Shown: in pieces, positions 1 through 6,924 of the stretch | Layout: each line of letters starts with the position of its first letter | How positions within the stretch are numbered: position 1 is the first letter of the stretch | Program-made: the position numbers and the translations under genes | The notes under the pieces: generated by a model | Told to the model about the DNA's origin: nothing | Database searches by the model: none | The model's input: only the letters and a program-made list of their open reading frames with translations | NCBI GenBank assembly: GCA_035712985.1 | Contig: DASTAE010000373.1 | Coordinates: 1-22,961, forward strand | Direction of reading: 5' to 3' | Source: Actinospica sp035712985 | Lineage (GTDB): Bacteria > Actinomycetota > Actinomycetes > Streptomycetales > Catenulisporaceae | Length of the DNA: 22,961 nt

Positions 1-573
1 TTCGAGGCGATGCTGCCGACCCCCGAGCAGGTGCCCGGCGAGCACTACAGCCACGGGCTGCGGATCAAGTGCCTGGTGGTCCAGGTGCGCCGCACCCCGC
101 GCGGCCCGGCGGTGATCCTGTCCCGGAGCCACCCGAACCTGGTGCGCAAGCTCTTCGCGCTCGAGGTGCCCGAGGTGGCCGACGGCACCGTGGAGATCGC
201 CGCGCTGGCCCGCGAGGCCGGGCACCGCACCAAGATGGCGGTCCGCTCGCGCAAGCCCGGGGTCAACGCGAAGGGCGCCTGCATCGGCCCGGTCGGGGCG
301 CGGGTGCGCAACGTGATGACCGAGCTGCACGGCGAGAAGATCGACATCGTGGACTGGTCGGACGATCCGGAGAAGCTGGTCGCCTCCGCGCTGTCCCCGG
401 CGAAGGTCTCGAAGGTCAAGATCCTCGACCTGGAGGCCAGATCCGCGCAGGTCATCGTGCCGGACTACCAGCTGTCCCTGGCCATCGGCAAGGAGGGCCA
501 GAACGCCCGGCTCGCGGCGCGGCTCACCGGCTGGCGGATCGACATCCGATCGGACGCCGCCGAGGAGAAGTGA
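1..573 (+). CDS. nusA: Transcription termination/antitermination factor NusA (3' part, 5' end outside window)
   Basis: The frame is open from base 1 and ends at TGA 571-573, so only about the last 190 residues are present. NusA binds RNA polymerase and nascent RNA and modulates pausing, termination and antitermination. The visible part starts at the end of the S1 domain (GLRIKCLVVQVRR) and continues into the paired KH domains: a GPVG loop in KH1 and a GKEG loop in KH2, followed by the typical ending NARLAARLTGWRIDI. Actinobacterial NusA is around 330-350 residues and ends just after KH2 without the acidic repeats of E. coli, which matches this end. It precedes ylxR and infB in the conserved order. 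The 124 bases to ylxR hold a 13-base palindrome (576-588) but no clear terminator. The identification is secure; the in-frame ATG at base 10 is internal. Confidence 0.95.
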   Translation, partial: FEAMLPTPEQVPGEHYSHGLRIKCLVVQVRRTPRGPAVILSRSHPNLVRKLFALEVPEVADGTVEIAALAREAGHRTKMAVRSRKPGVNAKGACIGPVGARVRNVMTELHGEKIDIVDWSDDPEKLVASALSPAKVSKVKILDLEARSAQVIVPDYQLSLAIGKEGQNARLAARLTGWRIDIRSDAAEEK

Positions 574-686
574 TCTGACGCGGCGTCACGGCCCGCGGCG
601 GAATAAGGATTCCCTCCCGTACGTTGCCCCATACACCGTGCGGACCGGCGATCTTGCCGCGGTCGGGAGCCGAGCCGGTTTGGCGG

Positions 687-692
687 TACCAT
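687..692 (+). promoter_or_regulatory. Candidate -10 box for a leaderless ylxR transcript
   Basis: TACCAT fits the actinobacterial TANNNT -10 pattern and ends five bases before the ylxR GTG, placing a start site at or next to the codon. No good -35 is visible at 16-19 bases, and the gene lacks a Shine-Dalgarno sequence. This is an inference from position and motif only. Confidence 0.3.
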
Positions 693-697
693 AGACT

Positions 698-1006
698 GTG
701 ACTGGCCTGCCGGAAATCTCGAAAGTCCGCGGCGTGCCGACGCGTACCTGCGTCGGATGCCGTGAACGGGGTGCGCAGGACCTGTTGCTCCGTGTCGTCG
801 CGGTGACGGCGGAGTCGGGCGCGGTGAGCGTCCGGCCCGATCCGGGACGGCGCCTCACGGGACGCGGCGCCTATGTGCATCCGCGCCCCGACTGCCTCGC
901 TCTGGCGGAGAGGAGGCGGGCCTTCACGCGCTCCCTGCGCCAACCGGGCCCGCTGGACCTCGAGCCGCTGCGCGCCGCCCTCGGGGTGCAGGACGAGCGG
1001 GACTGA
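698..1006 (+). CDS. ylxR: YlxR family protein (RNase P modulator RnpM type)
   Basis: This 102-residue protein carries the YlxR signature: RTCVGCRERG near residues 15-24, then LLLRVV, PDPGRRLTGRGAYVHP and CLALAERRRAFTRSLR. YlxR proteins bind RNA, and in Firmicutes the family member RnpM binds the RNase P RNA and modulates its activity; for actinobacteria this role is inferred. The GTG at 698 is the start that keeps the family N-terminus. A second GTG inside (VPTRTC, about 734) would also preserve the domain. No Shine-Dalgarno sequence precedes 698, but a TACCAT hexamer at 687-692 lies five bases upstream, so the message may be leaderless. It sits between nusA and infB as in most bacteria that have it. 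Confidence 0.92.
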   Translation: MTGLPEISKVRGVPTRTCVGCRERGAQDLLLRVVAVTAESGAVSVRPDPGRRLTGRGAYVHPRPDCLALAERRRAFTRSLRQPGPLDLEPLRAALGVQDERD

Positions 1007-1097
1007 GGCAGGCTGACGGAGCACGCGGGTCGAGGGCACCGGGAAACGGGGACCGGCGGGAACGGCGAAAACAGGCGGAAGCAGGTTGAGAAACATC

Positions 1098-1143
1098 ATG
1101 AGCACGCGATGAGCACACAGCGATGAGCACGCCCATGAAGTGA
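1098..1143 (+). other. Three overlapping mini-ORFs in the infB leader
   Basis: Three ATGAGCAC copies start at 1098, 1109 and 1123. Each begins a tiny frame (MSTR, MSTQR, MSTPMK), and the stop codon of each of the first two overlaps the ATG of the next as ATGA (at 1109-1112 and 1123-1126). The last stop is at 1141-1143, 46 bases before the infB GTG. There is no convincing Shine-Dalgarno before the first. This may be a tandem micro-duplication with no function, or a coupled leader; the sequence alone does not decide. Confidence 0.3.
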
Positions 1144-1189
1144 CAGCGACGGTCGCGCGGACAAAGACGCGGGCCGAAGAAGGAGTGAA

Positions 1190-4100
1190 GTGGCCAAGGT
1201 CCGGGTCTATGAGCTCGCCAAGGATTTGGGTGTTGAGAGCAAGGTCGTCATGGCCAAGCTCCAAGACCTCGGTGAGTTCGTCCGTTCGGCGTCCTCGACG
1301 ATCGAGGCGCCCGTCGAGCGAAAGCTGAGAGACGCCCTCGCGGCCGAGGGCAAGGGCGGTTCCTCCGCCCCGGCGCGTGGCAACGCGCCAAGGCCGACCC
1401 CGCAGCCCCGCCCGGCGACCGCCAACGGCGGCGCGCCGAAGCCGGGTCCCGCGCCCAAGCCGGGTCCCGCGGCACCGCGCCCGGCGACCCCGCAGGTCGC
1501 CTCCCAGGCGCCCCAGTTCAAGGCGGAGGCCCCCGCGGCCCCCGCCGCTTCGGCGAGCCCGCAGACGCCGCTCCAGGGCCGCCCGGCGGCCCCGGGCCCG
1601 CGTCCGGGTCCCGCCTCCCCCAAGCCGACCCGCGAGGAGCAGGCGCAGCGTCCCGGCGACCGGGGCCAGCGTCCGGGCGCCGATCAGAACCGCGGCGAGC
1701 AGAACCGCGGCGACCGCGGCCAGGGCGCCCCGCGTCCGGACCGCGAGCGCGGCGGCGACCGGGGCCAGGGCGCGGCGCGCCCGGCCGGTCCCGGCCAGCG
1801 TCCCGGCGCCCCGGGCCAGCGTCCGCAGGGCCCGCGTCCCGGCAACAACCCGTTCACCTCGGGTTCGACCGGCATGCCCCGGCCGCAGGCGCCGCGCCCG
1901 CAGGGCTCGCGTCCCGGCGAGGGCGGCCCGGCCGGCGCCCGTCCCGAGGGCGCCGTGCCCGGCGCCCCGCGTCCCGGCATGCCCCCGCGTCCGGCCGCGC
2001 CGCGCCCCGGCGGCGGCCCGCGCCCGAACCCGGGCATGATGCCCAACCGTCCCGGCCCCGCGCAGGGCGAGCGCGGCGGCCGCCCGAGCGGCCCCGGCGG
2101 CCCGCGTCCCGGCCCCGGTGGCGGCGGTCGCGGCGGAGCCGGCGCGCCCGGCGGTCCCCGTCCGGCCGGCGGCGCCCCGCGTCCCGGTGGCGGCGGTCCG
2201 CGTCCCGGTCCCGGCGCCGGCTTCGGCCCGCGTCCCGGCGGCTTCGGCGGCGGTCCCGGCGGCGGCTCCGGCGGTCCCGGCGGCGGTGGTGGCGGCGGCG
2301 GTTTCGCCGGCCGTCCCGGCGGTGGTGGCGGCGGCGGTGGCCGCGGCGGCCGCGGCGCCGGCACCCAGGGCGCCTTCGGTCGTCCCGGCGGCCGTGGTCC
2401 GGCCCGTGGGCGCAAGTCCAAGAAGCAGCGCAGGCAAGAGTTCGACAACATGCAGGCGCCGTCCATCGGCGGCGCGATGCTGCCGCGCGGCAACGGGCAG
2501 GTCGTCCGGCTCACCCGCGGTTCGTCCCTGATGGACCTCGGCGAGAAGATCGGCGCCAACCCGGCCGCGCTGGTGCAGGCCGCCTTCGCGATCGGCGAGA
2601 TGGTCACCGCGACCCAGTCGGTCAACGAGGAGATCCTGCAGCTGATCGGCTCCGAGATCGGCTTCGAGATCCAGATCGTGTCCCCCGAGGAGGAGGACCG
2701 CGAGCTGCTCGAGTCCTTCGACATCGACTTCGGCGACAACGAGGGCGGCGAGGACGACCTCGCCCCGCGTCCGCCGGTGGTCACCGTCATGGGCCACGTC
2801 GACCACGGTAAGACCCGCCTGCTGGACGCGATCCGCAAGGCGAACGTCGTGGCGGGCGAGGCCGGCGGCATCACCCAGCACATCGGCGCCTACCAGGTCA
2901 CGGCCGAGATCGGCGACGGCGAGCGGCGGATCACCTTCATCGACACCCCGGGTCACGAGGCGTTCACCGCCATGCGTGCCCGCGGCGCGAAGGTGACCGA
3001 CATCGCGGTGCTGGTGGTCGCGGCGGACGACGGCGTGAAGCCGCAGACGATCGAGGCGCTCAACCACGCCAAGGCGGCCGAGGTGCCGATCGTGGTCGCG
3101 GTGAACAAGATCGACAAGGAGGGCGCGGACCCGGCGAAGGTGCGCGGCCAGCTCACCGAGTACGGCCTGGTGGCGGAGGAGTACGGCGGCGACGTCATGT
3201 TCGTCGACATCTCCGCGCGGGAGAACATCGGCATCCAGGACCTGCTCGAGGCGATCGTGCTGACCGCCGACGCGGCCCTGGACCTGAAGGCGAACCCGAA
3301 CCAGAACGCGGAGGGCGTCGCGATCGAGGCTCACCTGGACCGCGGCCGCGGCGCCGTGGCCACCGTGCTGGTCCAGCGCGGCACGCTGCGCGTGGGCGAC
3401 ACGATGGTCGTCGGCGACGCGCACGGCCGCGTCCGGGCGATGCTCGACGAGAACGGCGAGAGCGTCGAGGAGGCCGACCCCTCGCGTCCGGTGCAGGTGC
3501 TCGGCCTGACCTCGGTGCCCGGGGCCGGCGACACCTTCCTGGTGGTCGAGGAGGACCGCGTCGCCCGGCAGATCGCCGAGCGCCGCGCGGCCCGGGAGCG
3601 CAACGCGCTGCTGTCCCGCCGCCGGGTGCGCGTCTCGCTCGAGGACCTCGACAAGGCCCTCAAGTCCGGCGACATCCAGCAGCTCAACCTCATCATCAAG
3701 GGTGACGTCTCCGGTTCGGTCGAGGCCCTCGAGGACGCGCTGCTCAAGCTGGACGTCGGCGACGAGGTCGACCTGCGGATCATCCACCGCGGCGTCGGCG
3801 CGATCACCGAGTCGGACGTGGACCTGGCGCTGACCAGCGACACGATCATCATCGGCTTCAACGTGCGGGCCGACGGCCGCGCGCGGACGAAGGCCGACCG
3901 CGAGGGCATCGAGATCCGCTACTACTCGGTCATCTACCAGGCGATCGAGGAGATGGAGGCGGCCCTCAAGGGCATGCTCAAGCCGGAGTACGAGGAGGTG
4001 TCGCTGGGCACCGCGGAGATCCGCGAGGTCTTCCGCTCCTCCAAGTTCGGCAACATCGCGGGTTGCATCGTGCGCTCGGGCACCATCCGCCGCAACAGCA

Positions 4101-4291
4101 AGGCCCGGGTGATCCGGGACGGCGTGATGCTGACCGAGGGCCTGGCGATCGACTCGCTGCGCCGCTTCAAGGACGACGCCACCGAGGTCCGCGAGGGCTT
4201 CGAGTGCGGTATCGGCCTCGGCTCGTACAACAACATCCAGATCGGCGACACGATCGAGACGTACGAGATGCGGGAGAAGCCGCGCGTCTGA
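1190..4291 (+). CDS. infB: Translation initiation factor IF-2
   Basis: IF-2 is the GTPase that recruits initiator fMet-tRNA to the 30S subunit and promotes subunit joining. The GTG start at 1190 is preceded by GAAGGAG with a 4-base gap and gives the usual N-terminus MAKVRVYELAKDLG. In order there are an N-terminal IF2_N domain (about residues 1-55), a very long Pro/Gly/Arg-rich linker (about 60-415), a basic stretch ending in KSKKQRRQEFD, a second IF2_N region, and the G domain from about residue 530. The G-motifs are clear: GHVDHGKT (G1), DTPGHE (G3, about 584), NKID (G4, about 638) and SAR (G5). Domains II, III and the fMet-tRNA-binding C-terminal domain follow, ending near ETYEMREK. The 1033-residue length is normal for streptomycete-type IF-2. 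The linker explains the strong Gly/Pro/Arg codon bias and the long spurious reverse-strand frames over this gene. Confidence 0.98.
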   Translation: MAKVRVYELAKDLGVESKVVMAKLQDLGEFVRSASSTIEAPVERKLRDALAAEGKGGSSAPARGNAPRPTPQPRPATANGGAPKPGPAPKPGPAAPRPATPQVASQAPQFKAEAPAAPAASASPQTPLQGRPAAPGPRPGPASPKPTREEQAQRPGDRGQRPGADQNRGEQNRGDRGQGAPRPDRERGGDRGQGAARPAGPGQRPGAPGQRPQGPRPGNNPFTSGSTGMPRPQAPRPQGSRPGEGGPAGARPEGAVPGAPRPGMPPRPAAPRPGGGPRPNPGMMPNRPGPAQGERGGRPSGPGGPRPGPGGGGRGGAGAPGGPRPAGGAPRPGGGGPRPGPGAGFGPRPGGFGGGPGGGSGGPGGGGGGGGFAGRPGGGGGGGGRGGRGAGTQGAFGRPGGRGPARGRKSKKQRRQEFDNMQAPSIGGAMLPRGNGQVVRLTRGSSLMDLGEKIGANPAALVQAAFAIGEMVTATQSVNEEILQLIGSEIGFEIQIVSPEEEDRELLESFDIDFGDNEGGEDDLAPRPPVVTVMGHVDHGKTRLLDAIRKANVVAGEAGGITQHIGAYQVTAEIGDGERRITFIDTPGHEAFTAMRARGAKVTDIAVLVVAADDGVKPQTIEALNHAKAAEVPIVVAVNKIDKEGADPAKVRGQLTEYGLVAEEYGGDVMFVDISARENIGIQDLLEAIVLTADAALDLKANPNQNAEGVAIEAHLDRGRGAVATVLVQRGTLRVGDTMVVGDAHGRVRAMLDENGESVEEADPSRPVQVLGLTSVPGAGDTFLVVEEDRVARQIAERRAARERNALLSRRRVRVSLEDLDKALKSGDIQQLNLIIKGDVSGSVEALEDALLKLDVGDEVDLRIIHRGVGAITESDVDLALTSDTIIIGFNVRADGRARTKADREGIEIRYYSVIYQAIEEMEAALKGMLKPEYEEVSLGTAEIREVFRSSKFGNIAGCIVRSGTIRRNSKARVIRDGVMLTEGLAIDSLRRFKDDATEVREGFECGIGLGSYNNIQIGDTIETYEMREKPRV

Positions 4292-4324
4292 CGCACGGCT
4301 CGACGGTAATTCCCTTGGTCCCAG

Positions 4325-4359
4325 CGGGTCCGGTGTGCGAACCTCGTGCACCGGGCCCG
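4325..4359 (+). terminator. Strong hairpin downstream of infB
   Basis: Bases 4325-4340 and 4344-4359 pair over 16 positions, including three G-U pairs, around a 3-base loop (ACC). No U-tract follows, which is common for actinobacterial terminators. It lies 33 bases after the infB stop and 55 bases before the DUF503 gene, so it could end infB transcription or attenuate read-through into the rbfA-truB genes. Confidence 0.6.
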
Positions 4360-4414
4360 TCAGGGCATTGAAGATCCCCACGTATCCCCCGGGCTGGGTT
4401 AGCCCTGATGCGCT

Positions 4415-4726
4415 GTGGCCGAAGACGGCATGTTCTCCGGGACGCTGAAGATCGACGTACTGTTGGGTGAGGTGCACTCGCTCAAGGAGAAACGGGCCCT
4501 GGTCAGGCCCGTCCTCGCGGAGCTGAATCGGCGCGCGGGGGTGGGCGCGGCCGAGGTGGCGCTGCAGGACCTGCACCGGCGGACCGTGCTCGGCGTGGCC
4601 GTCGTGGCGGGCAGCCACGCGCGGGTGGTAGAGCTGTTGGATGACTGCGAGGGCGCGGTGGCCTGGCGGCCGGAGCTGGAAGTGCTCTCGGTGCACCGCC
4701 GTGTCCGCAGCGACGAGGACGAGTGA
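4415..4726 (+). CDS. ylxP: DUF503 family protein (YlxP-like)
   Basis: This small protein of about 100 residues matches DUF503/YlxP, found beside infB and rbfA across Gram-positive bacteria. Family landmarks are GTLKIDVLLGEVHSLKEKR near the N-terminus, VRPVLAEL, then AAEVALQDLHRR, LGVAVVAG and the ending LSVHRRVRSDEDE. Its function is unknown; its position implies a link to ribosome maturation. Two starts are possible: GTG 4415 (as given) or ATG 4430. ATG 4430 fits better with the usual N-terminus of the family, which begins directly before the GTL strand. Neither has a Shine-Dalgarno sequence. The gene ends 15 bases before rbfA, so the two are likely co-transcribed. Confidence 0.88.
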   Translation: MAEDGMFSGTLKIDVLLGEVHSLKEKRALVRPVLAELNRRAGVGAAEVALQDLHRRTVLGVAVVAGSHARVVELLDDCEGAVAWRPELEVLSVHRRVRSDEDE

Positions 4727-4741
4727 ACGAAGGAGCGGACC

Positions 4742-5206
4742 ATGGCGAACAGCACGCGTTCGGCGAAGCTCGCCGACCGGATCAAGGTGGTGGTCGCGGA
4801 GACGCTGAAGACCAGGATCAAGGATCCGCGCCTGGGGTTCGTGACCATCACCGACACCCGGATCACCGGTGACCTGCGGGAGGCCACGGTCTTCTACACG
4901 GTCTTCGGCGACGAGGAGGAGCGGGCGGCGACCGCCGCGGCGCTGGAGTCGGCCAAGGGCATCCTGCGCAGCGAGGTGGGCCGGCAGACCGGGGTGAAGT
5001 TCACCCCGAGCCTGACCTTCATCCTGGACGCGATCCCGGAGGGCGCCAAGCAGATCGACGATCTGCTGGCGAAGGCGGCCGCGGAGGACGCCCGGGTCAG
5101 GGACATCGCCCAGGGCAAGACCTTCGCCGGCGAGGCCGACCCGTACCGGGCCCCGCGCGCCGACGAGGAAGACGACGAGGACGAGGCCGACGAGGACGAG
5201 CGTTGA
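4742..5206 (+). CDS. rbfA: 30S ribosome-binding factor RbfA
   Basis: RbfA is a KH-like assembly factor that binds the 30S subunit during late 16S rRNA processing. The ATG at 4742 has AAGGAG at 4730-4735 with a 6-base gap. The protein begins MANSTRSAKLADRIKVVVAETL and contains the family core: IKDPRLGFVTITDTRITGDLREATVFYTVFG, then LRSEVGRQTGVKFTPSLTF and the DLLAKA helix. The last 25 or so residues are an acidic tail rich in Asp/Glu, typical of actinobacterial members. Its TGA overlaps the TTG start of truB, which suggests translational coupling. Confidence 0.96.
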   Translation: MANSTRSAKLADRIKVVVAETLKTRIKDPRLGFVTITDTRITGDLREATVFYTVFGDEEERAATAAALESAKGILRSEVGRQTGVKFTPSLTFILDAIPEGAKQIDDLLAKAAAEDARVRDIAQGKTFAGEADPYRAPRADEEDDEDEADEDER

Positions 5207-6141
5207 GCCGTCGCCCCAAGGCCTATGCCGACCGTCCGGCCCCGCCGGACGGTCTCGTCATTGTGGACAAGCCGGGCGGCTGGACCTCGCACGACGTGGT
5301 CGGCAAGATGCGCCGGCTGGTCGGCACCCGCCGGGTCGGGCACGCCGGGACGCTGGACCCGATGGCCACCGGGGTCCTGGTGCTGGGGGTCGAGCGGGCC
5401 ACCCGGCTGCTCGGCCACCTCGCGCTGACCCGGAAGGAGTACGAGGCGACGATCCGGCTCGGCCAGGCCACCATCACGGACGACGCCGAGGGCGAGGTCA
5501 CCGAGCAGGCGCCCGCCGAGCGGGTGGCCGAGGTCGCCGACGCGGCGATCGCGGCCGGGATCGCGGCGCTGACCGGCGAGATCATGCAGGTCCCCTCGGC
5601 GGTCTCGGCCATCAAGGTGGACGGCGTGCGCTCCTACGCCCGGGTGCGCTCGGGCGACGAGGTGAAGCTGCAGCCGCGCCCGATCACCGTCTACGAGTTC
5701 GAACTGTGGGAGACCCGCCGGCTGCCCGAGTCGGGTGTGATCGAGCTGGACGTGCGCGTGGCCTGCTCCAGCGGCACGTATATCCGGGCCCTGGCCCGCG
5801 ATCTGGGCGAGCGGCTCGGCGTCGGCGGCCATCTCACGGCCCTGCGACGTACCAGGGTCGGCCCGTACACGCTGGCCGAGGCGGAGTCCCTCGGCGATCT
5901 GATGACGCGCTTCGAGGCGGGGGAGCAGGTCCCGGTCCTGCCGATCGCCGAGGCGGCCGGGGCCGCCTTCCCGCGCTACGACGCGGACGAGGAGCAGGCG
6001 AAGGCGATCGCGCACGGCGGCCCGCTGCCCGCCCGCGGCCTCGGCCCCGGTCCCATCGCGGTCTTCGCGCCGGACGGCGCCTTCCTCGCGCTGGTCGAGG
6101 AGCAGGGGCGCCGCTGCAAGCCGATCGCCGTCTTCGTCTGA
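5203..6141 (+). CDS. truB: tRNA pseudouridine(55) synthase TruB
   Basis: TruB isomerises U55 in the T-loop of tRNAs to pseudouridine. The motif GHAGTLDPMATGVL carries the catalytic aspartate (Asp52 with this start), preceded by GLVIVDKPGGWTSHD and followed by KEYEATIRLG. The RNA-binding segment SGTYIRALARDLGERLG and a C-terminal PUA-like part are present. The 312 residues match the usual length. TTG 5203 is the only start that includes the short N-terminal extension; it overlaps the rbfA stop by four bases, and the upstream GAGGACGAG can act as ribosome binding site. An 11-bp hairpin lies about 27 bases into the coding region (separate entry). Confidence 0.97.
   Translation: MSRRPKAYADRPAPPDGLVIVDKPGGWTSHDVVGKMRRLVGTRRVGHAGTLDPMATGVLVLGVERATRLLGHLALTRKEYEATIRLGQATITDDAEGEVTEQAPAERVAEVADAAIAAGIAALTGEIMQVPSAVSAIKVDGVRSYARVRSGDEVKLQPRPITVYEFELWETRRLPESGVIELDVRVACSSGTYIRALARDLGERLGVGGHLTALRRTRVGPYTLAEAESLGDLMTRFEAGEQVPVLPIAEAAGAAFPRYDADEEQAKAIAHGGPLPARGLGPGPIAVFAPDGAFLALVEEQGRRCKPIAVFV
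5230..5254 (+). other. Perfect 11-bp hairpin just inside truB
   Basis: GACCGTCCGGC (5230-5240) is the exact reverse complement of 5244-5254, with a CCC loop. It starts 27 bases after the truB start codon and encodes the variable segment DRPAPPDG before the conserved GLVIVDKP. It could slow ribosomes, stabilise a processed mRNA end, or be chance in GC-rich DNA. Confidence 0.5.
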
Positions 6142-6147
6142 GCGAAA

Positions 6148-6173
6148 CGCCCCCTCGGCCCATCGAGGGGGCG
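6148..6173. terminator. Bidirectional terminator between truB and the convergent membrane protein gene
   Basis: CGCCCCCTCG at 6148-6157 pairs perfectly with 6164-6173 around a 6-base loop. It starts seven bases after the truB stop and ends nine bases before the stop of the opposing gene, the ideal place for a shared terminator. Confidence 0.8.
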
Positions 6174-6182
6174 TCGCCGGGT

Positions 6183-6824
6183 TCAGTTGCCCGGAGGTGT
6201 GGCCCACGGATCGGCCGGCTGCTGCGGGGCGCCGTTCTGCGGCTGCATCGGCTGGCCCGGCATCTGCGGGTAGGGGTAGGGCGGTATCGGGTACTGCACG
6301 TACTGCTGCGGCTTGAAGTAGGCGCTGGACTCCTGCTTCCAGATCAGGATCACCACGGTCAGGCCGAGGACCCAGCCCACCAGGTTCTCCGCGGCCAGCA
6401 GGTAGGCGATCCCGCCGAGCCACTTCTCGAGCGTCGTGACCACCGCGATGTCGGTGAGCAGGCTGAGGCAGGAGATGCCGAAGAAGACCGTTCCGGTGAC
6501 CCGCGCCCAGTGCTTGCCCGCCCGGATCGCGAGGGCCATCCAGATCCACAGGCCGACGCCGATGATCCCCCCGGTGGCCGAGGCGGCGACGTTCGCGCTC
6601 GTGCTGGGCTGAGGCGTCCCGGAGTTCAGGGCGTCGTGGATGTGCTGGTCGAGCCGGCTGCTGAACCAGAAGGACAGCACCACGTTGAACACCGCGAGCC
6701 CGGTGGCCACGAGCATCAGCGTGAAGGCGCGCTGCACGGTGCGCGGGATCGGCGGCTTGGGCGCGGGGCCGTAGCCGCCCTGCTGCGGGAACACCGGGTA
6801 CGGACCCGGGGGCTGGTAGGACAT
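6183..6824 (-). CDS. Small membrane protein with Pro-rich ends, function unknown
   Basis: This 213-residue protein is not recognised as a named family. A Pro/Gly/Tyr/Gln-rich cytosolic N-terminus (MSYQPPGPYPVFPQQGGYG) is followed by about four hydrophobic segments: residues near 32-52, 84-101, 108-128 and 135-160. The C-terminal tail is again rich in Pro, Gln and Tyr and ends DPWATPPGN. Such Pro-rich four-helix proteins are common in actinobacteria, often of unknown function. The ATG at 6824 has a good ribosome binding site (GAGGAGGGG on the reverse strand, 6832-6840). The gene is convergent with truB and divergent from ribF, so it forms its own transcription unit. Confidence 0.82.
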   Translation of the reverse strand: MSYQPPGPYPVFPQQGGYGPAPKPPIPRTVQRAFTLMLVATGLAVFNVVLSFWFSSRLDQHIHDALNSGTPQPSTSANVAASATGGIIGVGLWIWMALAIRAGKHWARVTGTVFFGISCLSLLTDIAVVTTLEKWLGGIAYLLAAENLVGWVLGLTVVILIWKQESSAYFKPQQYVQYPIPPYPYPQMPGQPMQPQNGAPQQPADPWATPPGN

Positions 6825-6860
6825 GCGGGATTCCCCTCCTCGTCAGGCGAAACGCAGATC

Positions 6861-6866
6861 ATAGTA
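6861..6866 (-). promoter_or_regulatory. Candidate -10 box for the small membrane protein gene
   Basis: On the reverse strand TACTAT lies about 20 bases before the ribosome binding site of the leftward gene, which would give a leader of about 30 bases. No strong -35 is seen at the standard distance. Confidence 0.4.
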
Positions 6867-6902
6867 AGGCCGGAACGACCACCGCGAGTAGGGATCGGCG
6901 TC

Positions 6903-6908
6903 TAAGAT
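6903..6908 (+). promoter_or_regulatory. Candidate -10 box for ribF
   Basis: TAAGAT matches TANNNT and would start transcription near 6915, about ten bases before the ribF GTG, which has no Shine-Dalgarno sequence. A -35 is not evident. The call rests on motif and position. Confidence 0.35.
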
Positions 6909-6924
6909 CTGGCACCCTTGGTCT

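Noticed and set aside
576..588. 13-base palindrome TGACGCGGCGTCA after nusA
   Set aside because: Its one-base centre cannot form a normal hairpin and no second copy was seen near a promoter; it could be a protein site, but nothing else supports it.
1140..1328. 62-codon forward frame starting at GTG 1140
   Set aside because: Most of it overlaps infB in another frame and it shows no conserved motif; the infB start with its Shine-Dalgarno explains the region.
2100..2400. Dense GGC/CCC tandem-like repeats resembling a minisatellite
   Set aside because: They encode the Gly/Pro/Arg linker of IF-2 in frame; the repeats follow from amino-acid composition.
524..4696. 1390-residue open frame on the reverse strand
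   Set aside because: It is antisense to ylxR, infB and the DUF503 gene and rich in Arg/Ala/Gly/Leu repeats, as expected opposite the GC-rich infB linker; no domain is recognisable.
4894..6549. 551-residue reverse-strand frame opposite rbfA and truB
   Set aside because: It is the antisense shadow of two well-supported genes and of the other frame of the small membrane protein gene; composition is typical of a shadow frame.
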